Assembly: GCA_020636045.1 (NCBI GenBank)
Contig: JACJYP010000013.1
Location: forward strand, 62,001 to 126,000
DNA: 64,000 nt
Origin: Lewinellaceae bacterium
GTDB lineage: Bacteria > Bacteroidota > Bacteroidia > Chitinophagales > Saprospiraceae
Reading direction: 5' to 3'
This document shows positions 9,401 through 17,049 of the stretch, in pieces. Every line of letters starts with the position of its first letter. The stretch's first letter is position 1. The position numbers were made by a program, and so were the translations under genes. The notes under the pieces are model-generated. The model saw nothing but the letters and a program-made list of their open reading frames with translations. It was not told the DNA's origin and made no database searches.

Positions 9401-10324
9401 GCCGAGCGAGGCGATGTTGGCAGCGCCGCCGCTGAACGGTCCGGCGATGCCGGGACCCGAGATAAAGAATCCGAAGGCATCGTTGAATTGCGAGCCGACG
9501 TATTCACAGTATTCTTCCGAGGCAAATACGTAGTCGAACGTCAGGGGCGTCTGGGTCGGCGTGAAGTCGAACTCGATATTGGCGAGGTCGAACAGGCTGC
9601 CGCTTCCCGAGAGTTGCGACAAGTCGCCGTCGGGAGTAGAGTTGCCGAAACCCGCGCTGGCGTTGTCGGTGCCATTTGGGCCGACAGCCACCGAAGCGTC
9701 GCCGGTAGCCATGATCATCCCGCTGGCAAAGCCGATATTGGTCTGACCGTTGGAAAAGGTGCCGATCTGGCCGGGCTGACCGGAGTATGTGACGTTCGAA
9801 ATATCGAAACAGTCGCCGCCGATCATTACCTCACGGACCAGTTGGTCGGCCGATCCGCCGGGGGTTACATCCAGCACAGCCAGCGCTTTGAGATATTCGT
9901 TGAGGTCTTTCTTTACGCAGGTCTCGCAAATGATGGAAACATAATGCCGGGGCGGGTTGGCAGCATCCCAGGTGCAGGGATAATCCAGACGGAAAGTCAT
10001 GGTCTTGTCGCTGACCACGAACTTCAGCTGATGCACGGCGGCATCGTAGGAAAGTACTTTGGTATCCGCATTTTCAGCAGAAAGCGCCGGAATACAACCG
10101 TTCAGCGCCGGGTCGTCCGGAACGATGAGCGAAAACGTTTCGCCCACGATGAGGTTCTCAAATGTGAGTAGCTGACTGGCCGATCCGGCAGAGATAACAT
10201 GGCGTTGAAGATGCCCGTCAACAACAATCGGTGAATCATTCGAAACCTGACCTGTAAGTACCAAAGGCACGGAGAGCATGGAAATGAACAGGCCAAAAAA
10301 ACGACGGGGTGTAAATACGCGCAT
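3491..10324 (-). CDS. Giant secreted repeat adhesin with choice-of-anchor L domain and type B T9SS sorting domain
   Basis: This 2277-residue protein begins with a signal peptide (cleavage near TGQ, about residue 26). A choice-of-anchor L domain spans about 150-395 (DYVFASEEYCEYVGSQFNDAFGFF is diagnostic). A Calx-beta-like region with PGADYQPIP follows, then PKD/SprB-type repeats (NGCTNAQEF, NVTVTDVNGC). Fourteen tandem Ig/PKD-like repeats of about 84 residues fill about 832-2009, each with one N-terminal and one C-terminal Cys and the phrase LLVTNTxNGC. A last SprB-like unit precedes the C-terminal gliding-associated domain (about 2180-2277, IYIPNAFSPWDEDGENDV...FQIFDRWGEQVF). In the family this last domain directs export by the type IX system and surface attachment. 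I infer a cell-surface adhesin or matrix fibre. It is transcribed alone from a long upstream gap and ends at a strong terminator. Confidence 0.93.
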   Translation of the reverse strand: MRVFTPRRFFGLFISMLSVPLVLTGQVSNDSPIVVDGHLQRHVISAGSASQLLTFENLIVGETFSLIVPDDPALNGCIPALSAENADTKVLSYDAAVHQLKFVVSDKTMTFRLDYPCTWDAANPPRHYVSIICETCVKKDLNEYLKALAVLDVTPGGSADQLVREVMIGGDCFDISNVTYSGQPGQIGTFSNGQTNIGFASGMIMATGDASVAVGPNGTDNASAGFGNSTPDGDLSQLSGSGSLFDLANIEFDFTPTQTPLTFDYVFASEEYCEYVGSQFNDAFGFFISGPGIAGPFSGGAANIASLGPGQYVAINNINHITNSGLYVNNQGASSGNLCGQTPSMGQAVNEVQFDGFTRKLTAVANVIPCETYHIKLKICDVGDGIFDSGVFLRAGSFDAGGNASVEWLVNDQPDVNEVYEGCGTVKLVFDRIGANMSSPLPVQFTVTGTATPGADYQPIPTTVVIPPGQDKLYITVPIYVDQLAEGAETITITLLSPCSCVNPEVTLIINDLDPLMAIPDSTIICGPGVGTVSVNPEGGVPPYSFNWNNGTVEQSTTQFVAISTNFQVTVTDACGKTSVATARITVTSPPTAKLIPPAPQLCPGQSATIQVTFTGTGPFELNYTLNGDQQSPVSGITDNPYFLVVDQPGLYQITSVIDAAGCEGSGQGVLLVTQSTLNMTGLVTNTTCSNNSNGSINTTVLGGQGPYTYAWNGPQAIPPIIPDPTGLQPGTYNVTVTDFFGCTNAQEFVIESPPALVANVDSVIGANCYNPSGGSIELSAVGGTPGYTYNWNNGFPGPNPGGLAPGTYNVTVTDVNGCSNTTSAAVPGDFTPPVAMATVPEPLSCFVTSITIDGTGSSEGPNFTYNWTASGGGNIVSGNDTPTPIVNQAGSYLLVVTNTDNGCTASVTGQVTGDYTPPVANAGPAQFLTCVVDSLQLNGSGSANGPNYTYFWTASNGGNIVSGDSSLTPLINQTGTYNLVVTNNTNGCTNTASTNVSLDVAPPTAVVAPGGQITCTNPNLQLNGTGSSAGPNFTYSWTASNGGAIGTGGNTLNPTVTASGMYTLVVTNTINGCTATAATNVTTNASVPTAVAASSGIITCSSAQVILNAAGSSSGPNYSYQWNTSNGQIVSGQGTTMLTVGSSGQYTLLVTNTNNSCTSTFTIDVLDDLALPTANAGTSQTLLCSQPSLTLDGSGSSTGPNFTYQWSASGNGNFITPTNIQNPGVDQPGTYQLLVTNTTNGCTSVAQVQILEDADEPVAQIVAPAILNCNVSQITIDASASSAGAAISYVWSGPGIQSGDSTLMPVVDAPGTYNLMITNATNGCTTQQSVMVDQDILNPPADAGPDLVLNCFNPQQQLGGSGNPTGANYTFAWTGSGIMSGGNTPNPVVDQGGTYTLLVTNTANGCTMEDIVALTEDFAPPQADAGPTFQLTCQEEIYTLQASGSQGANFAYQWTSPTGSFTTSPDILTPTVDAPGTYNLLITNTTNGCTSTSSVQITQAADIPVIAISNPAILTCAITDITLDGNGSSTGPEFSYQWTASNGGNIVSGGSTLNPIIDQPGTYTLLITNTTNDCESDAFIQVSEDVALPQIDAGQQQTLTCTVLSLNLAGEVTSAGNYSYQWTPSNGGNVVSGGNTLSPLVDATGDYALLVTNLQNGCTSTDQVSINADQVDPVAAILPPAILTCTTDQIPLDANGSSIGTDMTYTWTTSGGNYVDMTNDLLPIVDQPGSYTLLVTDTGNGCTQSISVEVGQDIENPVADAGTNGLLTCAVTSLQLDGSGSSQTGGNFSYLWSAANGGQIVNGGNSLTPTIGAGGEYTLTVQDLDNGCTSTDIVQVAVDTDPPAVLIANPPTITCTQLQVTLNGSGSQGGPNITYAWTTQGGTIISGQNTTQAIVSATGNYTLTVFNNATGCTNTASVAVTDDIVLPEAEAGDPFTLTCSVNQVTLQGDGSSGGSYAYAWSTQGGSIVSGSSSLNPVVNQQGVYTLTVTNLGTGCTNTDLVEVFLEMNVPTDFTIELTPPSCKDNDGVITFEQVTGGYGPYLYSINNGQTFLSKLDFTKISPGTYDLWIQDANGCEFHKTLNVPKAPDPAVNLVPQLSIDLGDSLQLEAVLPPGYPLALIDTVIWTPLIGLTFESNSIPDLLTPTAKPFKPTEYKVTVISGDGCEASDRVLIRVDNEPHIYIPNAFSPWDEDGENDVVYIFADNNQVRLIKSFQIFDRWGEQVFIQQNFLPNDPANGWNGRLRGKLLIPAVFVYYAEIELIDGRTLLYKGDITIVK
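4297..7829 (-). repeat. Fourteen in-frame tandem repeats (about 252 bp each) inside the adhesin gene
   Basis: The region encodes 14 consecutive units of 82-86 residues starting with a Pro/Ala-rich linker (PPVANAGP-type). A Cys lies about 13 residues in, YxWTxSNGG mid-unit, and TYxLLVTNTxNGCT plus a short strand close each unit. Units differ clearly from one another, so the array is old and diverged rather than recently expanded. The paired cysteines probably form an intra-domain disulfide (inference). Confidence 0.9.
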
Positions 10325-11045
10325 AGACTACAAGGGTTTGATCGTAAATGTGTGTAAGGTTTGGAAATCAAAGTCCATGGGAATCGTCGGTGGCAGCCGG
10401 CAAGGCCGCTGCGGAGTAAAGAAAGATTATTTTCGGGCACGCTTGGCCCAATTATACTTGGGTGAGATACAACAAGTGTTAAATATGCTGCACCGAACAC
10501 GGACCCAAATTTTAAATTATCATTTGATTCGTCCTCGAAAGATTTGTCGAACCGGTATTTTTTACCGCCCAACCAGGATGTCGGGGAACTTTTCACGAGC
10601 GCAACAGGAAGAGGATTCCAAAGAAAAAACGAGGGTGGGGATTAGAAAACCGAAGATTCAGATATGTTCTGCGCCGCGAGGTACAAAGGCTTTTCAGCCG
10701 CTTTTCGACCCTGTGTCAAAATATGCACACGGTCAAAAACCTCGCAATAATAGAAAATTATTTTCTCCCGGAGCCCATGATTTTTATTATTAAGTAAGTT
10801 AAAAAGTGGTTTTTTAAAATTTTAAATCAACACCCGGCTTTTATTATAAATAAAATTTTCCCTAACGATACAAAATAACATGCGAGCAAAATATAATTTT
10901 TCGATCGCGGCATTTTTTTCAGCGATTCAGGCGGAGAAGGTTGTTTGCCAGCAAGCGACAACGTAAGTTTGCAGCGTTTTTTGCCCAACAGGCCTGCCCG
11001 ACCCCGGAATGCTATCTTTTCACCCATTTGCACACTCAATGGACA
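10325..11045. other. Long AT-rich divergent intergenic region (adhesin / corA)
   Basis: About 720 bp with no credible gene. It must hold the promoters of the adhesin (minus) and the CorA-type gene (plus). Bases 10740-10920 are markedly AT-rich, with runs such as TTTTTATTATTAAG and AAAATTTTAAAT, unlike the flanking GC-rich genes. No clear terminator, repeat or exact TAnnTTTG promoter element is seen. Confidence 0.6.
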
Positions 11046-11996
11046 GTGATCCGCTATTACACACGCGAAAAAAGAAAGCTCGTCGAACTGACCGAGCCGG
11101 ATCCCGGCTGTTGGGTGCATCTTACCCCGCCCTTTGCGCCGGATGAACTGGAGGAATTTGCCCGCCGGTTCGAGTTCGACCACGTTTTCCTGACCGACTC
11201 GCTCGATCTTGACGAGCGCGCCCGCTACGAGCGCGACGAAGACGTGCGCTTTATCCTCGTGAACACACCGGTCAAAAACCAAAACGCACAGGAGGAGAAC
11301 GAAGCCTACTTCATCACCGTGCCGATCGGCATCGTGCTGACCATCGAACACGTGATCACGATCTCCGCGTTCGAAACGCCGGTACTCGAAAAGTTCCTCG
11401 ACAACAATGTGCGCAATTTCAACCCCGCCGACGAAAAACACTTCGTATTGCAGGTGCTCGAGCAAAACGTATATCACTTCCTCTCCTGCCTGAAAACGCT
11501 CAACCTGCGCCGCAACCGCATCGAGAAAGAGCTGATGCATTCGAGCCGGAATTCCGACCTGAAGCAGTTGCTGGCCATCGAAAAAAGCCTGGTGTATTTT
11601 GTCAATTCATTGAATGCCAATGAGCTGCTAAAACTCAAGATGAAGCGCACCGATTTTTTGCATATCAACGGCGACGAAGACATGACCGAGTTGTTCGAAG
11701 ACATCATCATCGACAATTCGCAGGCGCTTTCCATGGCCAACGTGTACACCAACATCCTCAACGGCACCATGGACGCCTATTCGAGCATCATCTCGAACAA
11801 CCTGAACCAGGTGATCCACCGCCTTACCATCATCACCGTGATCCTCATGGTGCCCACGCTCATTTCTTCCTTTTTCGGGATGAACATCGCCAACGGCCTG
11901 CCCGACAAGCCCTGGGCTTTCTACGGACTGGTGCTCTTCACCGGCCTGCTGACCGGCATGCTTTACTGGATCATGCAGCGCAGACGCATGTTTTAA
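11046..11996 (+). CDS. corA: CorA-type divalent cation transporter
   Basis: The C-terminus carries the CorA signature: a first transmembrane helix (TIITVILMVPTLISSFF) ending in the selectivity motif GMN, the short loop IANGLPDK and a second helix (AFYGLVLFTGLLTGMLYWI) followed by basic QRRRMF. The long soluble N-terminal alpha/beta plus helical region matches the cytoplasmic funnel of Mg2+/Co2+ channels, which assemble as pentamers in the inner membrane. The frame is open upstream to a TTG at 10941, but the homologous N-terminus (IRYYTREKRKLVELTEPDPGCWVHL) begins at GTG 11046, giving 316 residues. I chose that start on family alignment. A heptad repeat array begins 2 bp after the stop. Confidence 0.9.
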   Translation: MIRYYTREKRKLVELTEPDPGCWVHLTPPFAPDELEEFARRFEFDHVFLTDSLDLDERARYERDEDVRFILVNTPVKNQNAQEENEAYFITVPIGIVLTIEHVITISAFETPVLEKFLDNNVRNFNPADEKHFVLQVLEQNVYHFLSCLKTLNLRRNRIEKELMHSSRNSDLKQLLAIEKSLVYFVNSLNANELLKLKMKRTDFLHINGDEDMTELFEDIIIDNSQALSMANVYTNILNGTMDAYSSIISNNLNQVIHRLTIITVILMVPTLISSFFGMNIANGLPDKPWAFYGLVLFTGLLTGMLYWIMQRRRMF

Positions 11997-11997
11997 T

Positions 11998-12046
11998 ACG
12001 GTAGACGGTTTACGGTGGACGGTTTACGGTAGACGGCTTACGGTAC
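11998..12046. repeat. Tandem heptad array, seven ACGGTnn-type units
   Basis: Seven consecutive 7-bp units read ACGGTAG, ACGGTTT, ACGGTGG, ACGGTTT, ACGGTAG, ACGGCTT, ACGGTAC. The array starts 2 bp after the corA stop codon and fills most of the gap to the convergent gene ending at 12064. Similar arrays lie at 31855-31889 and 36294-36343. Confidence 0.92.
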
Positions 12047-12063
12047 TTGGTTGGCGGGTTTGT

Positions 12064-12996
12064 CTACTGCGAGGGGTCGGCAGAGTTATTGACGTCGCCG
12101 AGTTTTACGCCTGTGAAATGAAAAGTATTAGGAACGGGGTCCGCCATATTGGGAATTACGATCATCTCCGGGAATGGCGGCTGAAACGGATCGGCGGGAT
12201 CGGGGAAAACATAGTCCGTCGGCACAAAACGCCAGGACTTGCCGTTGGGCAGTGCCTGCGTGATACCCAGGATCAGTTTCCGAAGTTCCACGATATCGGC
12301 CGTCGTCACCTGGCCGTCCTGATTGGCGTCGGCAGCGATGATCGTGTATGGCGAATCGAAGGGTTTTATTCCGAGAATATGCTTCTGGATCAGCGCAAGG
12401 TCGTAGGTAGTAACGCCGTTGAGCGGATTGATGTCTTTGGAAGGTTTCATCTGCGTATGGTATCCCGGCCGTGAAATGCTCCCGAATTGCAGGTACATGC
12501 CGTTGACCGGCGTGATATACTGGTTGAGAATTGAGTCTCCAAGACAATTGCCGCCCTTTACTTCCGTCCACACACTGTTTATGCCCTGGCCGTCAGGCAG
12601 GAAGGCATATATTGAAAAAGCGGGATCGCAACCGCCTGACTGATCCGTTACTTCAACTGCTACGGTACAGGAACTGGTATTGCCTGCGGCGTCGCGCGCC
12701 CACGCCTCTACTTGCGTAGCACCCCATTCGTACGAAAGAAATACGAGAGTAGTATCACCTTCGGGAAAACCGCTGCCCGTACAGCGCTTGCGAATACCGG
12801 TCTGTATCGGTCCGGGCTCGTTGTCCGTGACCGAAACCACGAAATCGGAAGTCCAGACGGTGGTAAAACAGGGAATGGGCACAGGAACGATCAGCGAACT
12901 TTTACACTGTAATGCCGGCGGTATGGTATCCGTTTGGGCCGAAAGAATGGATATGGAAAATAATAATGCAAAGAAGGAGAGCACATATCTGTTCAT
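12064..12996 (-). CDS. Secreted dockerin-like protein with HYR-like domain
   Basis: The 310-residue protein starts with a clear signal peptide (cleavage near LSAQ, residue 21). A beta-sandwich region resembling HYR domains follows (SDFVVSVTDNEPGP, VEAWARDAAGNTSSCTVAVEVTD). The C-terminal half holds two dockerin-like EF-hand segments, DINPLNGVTTYDLALIQKHILG and DANQDGQVTTADIVELRKLILG, with the Asp/Asn spacing of Ca2+-binding loops. It ends in GVKLGDVNNSADPSQ with no recognisable sorting tail, so its export route beyond the inner membrane is unclear. Its layout parallels the secreted protein at 24178-25482. It is probably extracellular; the binding partner is unknown. It is convergent with corA. 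Confidence 0.75.
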   Translation of the reverse strand: MNRYVLSFFALLFSISILSAQTDTIPPALQCKSSLIVPVPIPCFTTVWTSDFVVSVTDNEPGPIQTGIRKRCTGSGFPEGDTTLVFLSYEWGATQVEAWARDAAGNTSSCTVAVEVTDQSGGCDPAFSIYAFLPDGQGINSVWTEVKGGNCLGDSILNQYITPVNGMYLQFGSISRPGYHTQMKPSKDINPLNGVTTYDLALIQKHILGIKPFDSPYTIIAADANQDGQVTTADIVELRKLILGITQALPNGKSWRFVPTDYVFPDPADPFQPPFPEMIVIPNMADPVPNTFHFTGVKLGDVNNSADPSQ

Positions 12997-13104
12997 GGGA
13001 AACCGGTTGTTTGATGACTGCTTAAAAATATATCCGTACGTGTAATTCTGCCCGCCATATTTCTACATCTGCCGTCAAGCCGACTAAATTGCAGCCACAA
13101 AACA

Positions 13105-14649
13105 ATGAACCGTCTATCCCCCACCCACGCGATACCGCTCCTGTTTGCCGCTATCAAAATAGCGATCCATCTCGCCACGGTCGCCACTTTCGGCTTTCAC
13201 CGCGACGAGTTCCTGTACCTGGCCCAGGGCCGGCATCCCGACTGGGGTTTCTGGTCCAACCCGCCTTTCACCGGCGCTATGGCCTGGTGCAGCCAGCAGT
13301 TACTCGGCGGCTCGCTTTGGGCAACGCGCCTGCCCTCCGTGCTTGCCATCGGAGCCCTGATGTGGCTCGTGCTGCGCATGGTAGCGGAACTGGGCGGCAG
13401 CGCACGCACGCAATTTCTTTGCGGCCTGGTGATGCTCATATCCCCGGCCTGGTTGCGCACCGGCACCATGCTGCAGCCCGTGCCGTTCGACATTTTTTTC
13501 TGGGCCCTGCTGTCATACGGGTTGCTTCGCTGGATCAATACCCGCGACCGGCGCTGGTGGTGGTTCATCGGCCTGGTGGCGGGCATCGCCTTTCTCAACA
13601 AATACACCATGGTCTTTTGGGCGGCGGCCATGCTGATCGCATTGCTCGTCAGTAAAGAGCGGAAAATGCTGATCGCCCGGCCGCTGTGGATGGCCGTAGC
13701 GCTGGCGCTGCTGATCGCGCTGCCCAACCTGCTCTGGCAATGGCATTATCACTTCCCGGTGGTGCACCACATGCAAGACCTGGCGCGCTACCAGCTGCAA
13801 AACGTGCAGCCCGTGAATTTTTTGCTGGACCAGTTGCTGATGAACGGCCCGGGATTCGTATGGTGGCTGGCCGGTCTACTGTTCCTGCTGTTTTCCGCAT
13901 CCATGCGGCCATACCGCGTGTTTGCCTGGTTTTACCTGGCGTTGATGCTCATTTTTCTGATCCTGAGCGGCAAAAGTTATTACACCCTGGGCGCCTATCC
14001 CGTGCTGTTTTCTGCCGGCGCGGTGTGTTGGGAACGGCTGCTCCGGCGCCCCTGGCAACAATATCTGCTCGCGGGCGCTGTAGTGGCCAACGGACTGCCG
14101 CTGGTGCCGGTGGGCATACCACTCTACTCGGGTCAAAAAGCCGTCGACTATTACCACTGGCTCACCTACGATCTCGGCATAGAAGGCGCCGTGCGCTGGG
14201 AAGACGGCAACCTGCACGCATTGCCGCAGGACTTTGCCGATATGCTTGGCTGGGACGAACTGGCCGGACTCGCCGACCGGGCCATCGATGCGGCCGGAGG
14301 CGCCCCCTTTCTGCTTTACGGCGATAACTACGGCCAGGCCGGCGCGGTGGGGCACCTCTCAAAACGCCTTCCCGCAGGTGCGGAAGCGGTCAGTTTTTCC
14401 GACGCCTTCCGGCTCTGGGCGCCCGATCGTATCGATCCGGCGATCCAGACGCTTATTTATATCAACGACGGCGAAGCCCCCGGCAAGGATGTGCAAAACC
14501 TGTTTGCCGAGATACAACTGATCGGCCGTATTGAAAATCCGCTTGCCCGGGAACACGGCACAGGGGTTTGGCTGTGTCGGCAACCGCGCGGCGACTTCGC
14601 GGCTTTTTGGGCGGAAAGAGTACGGCAAGTGAAAGCAGTGCTGCGTTAG
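13105..14649 (+). CDS. GT39-family membrane glycosyltransferase
   Basis: The 514-residue polytopic protein has about ten hydrophobic segments in its first 360 residues. The first periplasmic loop contains the acidic pair typical of PMT/ArnT-like GT-C enzymes (HRDEFLYLAQG, about residues 32-42) followed by WSNPPF. Further features include LNKYTMVFW and a soluble C-terminal domain from about residue 350. Such enzymes transfer sugars or aminosugars from polyprenyl phosphate donors to lipid or protein acceptors on the outer face of the inner membrane; the acceptor here is not deducible. The ATG at 13105 gives a short N-terminal tail before the first helix. It has no partner genes nearby and appears monocistronic. 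Confidence 0.82.
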   Translation: MNRLSPTHAIPLLFAAIKIAIHLATVATFGFHRDEFLYLAQGRHPDWGFWSNPPFTGAMAWCSQQLLGGSLWATRLPSVLAIGALMWLVLRMVAELGGSARTQFLCGLVMLISPAWLRTGTMLQPVPFDIFFWALLSYGLLRWINTRDRRWWWFIGLVAGIAFLNKYTMVFWAAAMLIALLVSKERKMLIARPLWMAVALALLIALPNLLWQWHYHFPVVHHMQDLARYQLQNVQPVNFLLDQLLMNGPGFVWWLAGLLFLLFSASMRPYRVFAWFYLALMLIFLILSGKSYYTLGAYPVLFSAGAVCWERLLRRPWQQYLLAGAVVANGLPLVPVGIPLYSGQKAVDYYHWLTYDLGIEGAVRWEDGNLHALPQDFADMLGWDELAGLADRAIDAAGGAPFLLYGDNYGQAGAVGHLSKRLPAGAEAVSFSDAFRLWAPDRIDPAIQTLIYINDGEAPGKDVQNLFAEIQLIGRIENPLAREHGTGVWLCRQPRGDFAAFWAERVRQVKAVLR

Positions 14650-15176
14650 CGGATTCAGTTGCGCAATCCTGCATTGACAGCCTTTCGAATGCATTGCATT
14701 TTTTTCCACACCCGTTTGATCGCAACCCGGAGCGTCCGCTCTTTCTTTTTTTCTCTAAAATAAGCGCTTAAATATTGTCGAAACGCTAATCCGAGCCGAA
14801 GTCCCGGTAACCCTAAAAATTATCCACATGAGTTACCAACATTTCGAACATTAAGTTTTGATTTTTATACTATTTGATAATCAATTACTTGTAAAAGTTA
14901 TCAACATTTTGTGGAAAACAATCTTTGATTGAGCCGCAGAAACCTGTACTTTCGCTACTGCTTCTGCGCGCAAGCGCCGGGCATTGCATACTCCGCCTTT
15001 CCCGAGTACGTCCCTTCTCTATTGCCAGATACTGCCGGCGCTGTTTTCACGTCATCCGGCAGGTGTTGCTTACCGGAATACACGCTCGAGACCGAGTTAT
15101 TCCGGATAGGGAAGACCGCCGTCTGAACTTTGAAAAAAATCAAAACTTTCAATCCATACAACACCGAAGTATAATT
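14650..15176. other. AT-rich intergenic region upstream of nrdB
   Basis: This 527-bp gap separates the GT39 gene from nrdB. The first 130 bp are unremarkable. From about 14760 to 14925 the sequence becomes AT-rich and contains the DnaA-box cluster listed separately. The final 250 bp are GC-richer; GAACTTTG at 15127-15134, one mismatch from TAnnTTTG and about 40 bp before the ATG, is a weak candidate promoter element. Confidence 0.6.
14820..14918. promoter_or_regulatory. DnaA-box cluster flanking an AT-rich stretch (nrd regulation or origin candidate)
   Basis: TTATCCACA (14820-14828) is a perfect match to the DnaA consensus. TTATCAACA (14898-14906) and TTTTCCACA read on the minus strand (14910-14918) are one-mismatch boxes, and TTACCAACA (14833-14841) is a weaker one. 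Between them lies about 55 bp of AT-rich DNA. DnaA boxes control the nrdAB promoter in E. coli, and nrdB begins 259 bp downstream here. The same arrangement is also compatible with a replication origin. The sequence alone does not decide between the two. Confidence 0.55.
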
Positions 15177-16163
15177 ATGACGCAAGCATCCAACGCGACC
15201 GAACCGATCCTGGCGGAGAATCCCGACCGGTTTGTCCTTTTCCCCATCAAGTATTCCACCATTTGGGAATGGTACAAGAAGTCTGTTGCTTCTTTCTGGA
15301 CGGTGGAAGAAGTGGACCTGACTTCCGACCTGGCAGACTGGGATAAGAAACTGAATCAGGACGAACGCCACTTCATCAAACACGTGCTTGCATTTTTTGC
15401 CGCTTCCGACGGTATCGTCAATGAAAACCTCGTGCTCAACTTCATGCGCGAAGTGCAGATCCCGGAAGCGCGCTGCTTCTACGGCTTTCAGGTCGCGATC
15501 GAGAACATCCATTCCGAGATGTACTCGCTGCTGATCGACACCTATATTAAGGACCCCAAGGAAAAAGACTTTCTGTTCCACGCGCTGACCAACCTCGACT
15601 GTGTAAAGAAGAAAGGTACCTGGGCGCTCAGGTGGATCGACAATGCCCCCACTTTTGCCCACCGGCTGGTGGCCTTTGCTGCCGTGGAAGGCATCTTCTT
15701 TTCCGGCTCGTTCTGTTCCATTTTCTGGCTCAAAAAGCGCGGGCTCATGCCCGGTCTCACGTTTTCCAACGAACTGATCAGCCGCGACGAAGGCATGCAC
15801 TGCGATTTCGCGTGCCTGCTCTACTCCATGCTGGAGAACAAACTCGATCCCAAGGAGATCGAGTCGATCATCACGGAAGCCGTGGTATTTGAGAAAGAAT
15901 TCGTGGTGGACGCCCTCCCGGTGTCGCTGATCGGGATGAACGCCGACCTGATGACCCAGTACATCGAATTCGTGGCCGACCGCCTGCTCATCGCCCTGGG
16001 CAATGAAAAGGTGTACGGCACGGCCAACCCCTTCCCCTGGATGGATATGATCTCGATACAGGGCAAAACCAATTTCTTTGAAAAACGCGTGGGAGACTAC
16101 CAGAAAGCCGGTGTGATGAGCAAGCGCGAGGAGCAGGTATTCACCACCGACGCCGACTTTTAA
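15177..16163 (+). CDS. nrdB: Class Ia ribonucleoside-diphosphate reductase, beta subunit
   Basis: The 328-residue protein is a canonical R2 subunit that houses the diiron-tyrosyl radical cofactor and delivers the radical to NrdA for deoxynucleotide synthesis. Visible ligands are an early Asp (VEEVDLTSD), E109 and H112 in ENIHSEMYSLLIDTY with the radical Tyr116, the Glu of FAAVEGIFFSGSF, and Glu/His in SRDEGMHCDF. It ends with a short acidic/aromatic tail (EQVFTTDADF) of the type that docks into the large subunit. The frame is open upstream to 14925, but those codons do not resemble the family, whereas the ATG at 15177 gives the standard N-terminus. nrdA is 1.6 kb downstream, separated by two unrelated genes. 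Confidence 0.96.
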   Translation: MTQASNATEPILAENPDRFVLFPIKYSTIWEWYKKSVASFWTVEEVDLTSDLADWDKKLNQDERHFIKHVLAFFAASDGIVNENLVLNFMREVQIPEARCFYGFQVAIENIHSEMYSLLIDTYIKDPKEKDFLFHALTNLDCVKKKGTWALRWIDNAPTFAHRLVAFAAVEGIFFSGSFCSIFWLKKRGLMPGLTFSNELISRDEGMHCDFACLLYSMLENKLDPKEIESIITEAVVFEKEFVVDALPVSLIGMNADLMTQYIEFVADRLLIALGNEKVYGTANPFPWMDMISIQGKTNFFEKRVGDYQKAGVMSKREEQVFTTDADF

Positions 16164-16274
16164 GCACACGCTTTAATCTTTGCGACCTTAACCATTTTAA
16201 CTGATGACATTTGGTTTGTTCACAGCGGTAACGACGCTCTTCAAAACGCCCTTTCCGCACAAATTTCATCAACT

Positions 16275-16979
16275 ATGATCCGCTTTTTTTTAACCTGTTT
16301 CGCATTCGCGACCATTCTCAACCTCGCTCAGGCGCAGATAGCCTGGACGGATCCTACCTTGGTAGATCCGAACCAGCCCGTCACGCTCTATGTCGACCTT
16401 GGCCAGACCATGTGTCCCAACATCGGCATCGGCAACCCGACGCCTAGTGTATACATCTGGACCTGGATGCCTTCGGAAAACCTGGCGTCGGGCGGCAACG
16501 GCCAGTGGGACAACTCCAACGAGGCTCATAAAATGACGGAGCAGGGTAACAACATCTGGTCTTTTACCTTCACGCCTTCGCTGGCTGGCTTCTACAACGT
16601 GACCCCGCAGCAGGCGATCAGCAGCGGCCTTGCTTTTCTACTGAAACGCGACAACGGCAACCAGGCCGGGGTGTGCAGCGGCGAAGCCAAAACGGAAGAC
16701 ATTATTTTGCCTTTGATGGCCGTATCGACGCAGGACCTGCAGGCGGCCGACGAACTTCAGGTAAGCCCCAATCCGGCCACCGACGTGCTGAATATTTCCG
16801 TGTCGGGGGCAGATGAAGAGCAACTGCATGTAGAACTACTCGACCTTTCGGGCCGCAGCGTGCTACGCCAGGCCTGGAACAAAGAGGCGTTGAACATCGC
16901 TGAACTGGCGGCCGGACAATACGTACTCCGCCTGATCGGTGAGAAAAAGATGTGGGTTCAGCGCATCGTTAAAGAATAA
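16275..16979 (+). CDS. Small T9SS cargo protein (type A sorting domain)
   Basis: The 234-residue protein has a signal peptide (MIRFFLTCFAFATILNLAQAQ), a beta-rich central domain (residues about 22-150) with an aromatic core (SVYIWTWMPSE, NNIWSFTFTPSLAGFY) resembling carbohydrate-binding or starch-binding-like folds, and a C-terminal type A sorting domain. That domain opens LQVSPNPATDVLNISV and continues LLDLSGRSVLR...AAGQYVLRL. In the family such tails are removed during export through the type IX secretion system. It therefore is probably cell-surface or released. Its location between nrdB and nrdA is functionally odd. No catalytic motif is recognised. Confidence 0.85.
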   Translation: MIRFFLTCFAFATILNLAQAQIAWTDPTLVDPNQPVTLYVDLGQTMCPNIGIGNPTPSVYIWTWMPSENLASGGNGQWDNSNEAHKMTEQGNNIWSFTFTPSLAGFYNVTPQQAISSGLAFLLKRDNGNQAGVCSGEAKTEDIILPLMAVSTQDLQAADELQVSPNPATDVLNISVSGADEEQLHVELLDLSGRSVLRQAWNKEALNIAELAAGQYVLRLIGEKKMWVQRIVKE

Positions 16980-17049
16980 ACGCCCGGTAAGCCCCTGAAG
17001 GCGCCGGCCCCAATATGATTCATTCATCCACCAAATTAACAACTTGATT

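Noticed and set aside
9203..10171. 322-codon plus-strand ORF opposite the adhesin
   Set aside because: Lies entirely antisense to a well-supported coding region; long antisense frames are expected with GC-rich third positions.
14955..16169. 404-codon minus-strand ORF opposite nrdB
   Set aside because: Antisense shadow of nrdB, whose catalytic residues are all visible on the plus strand.
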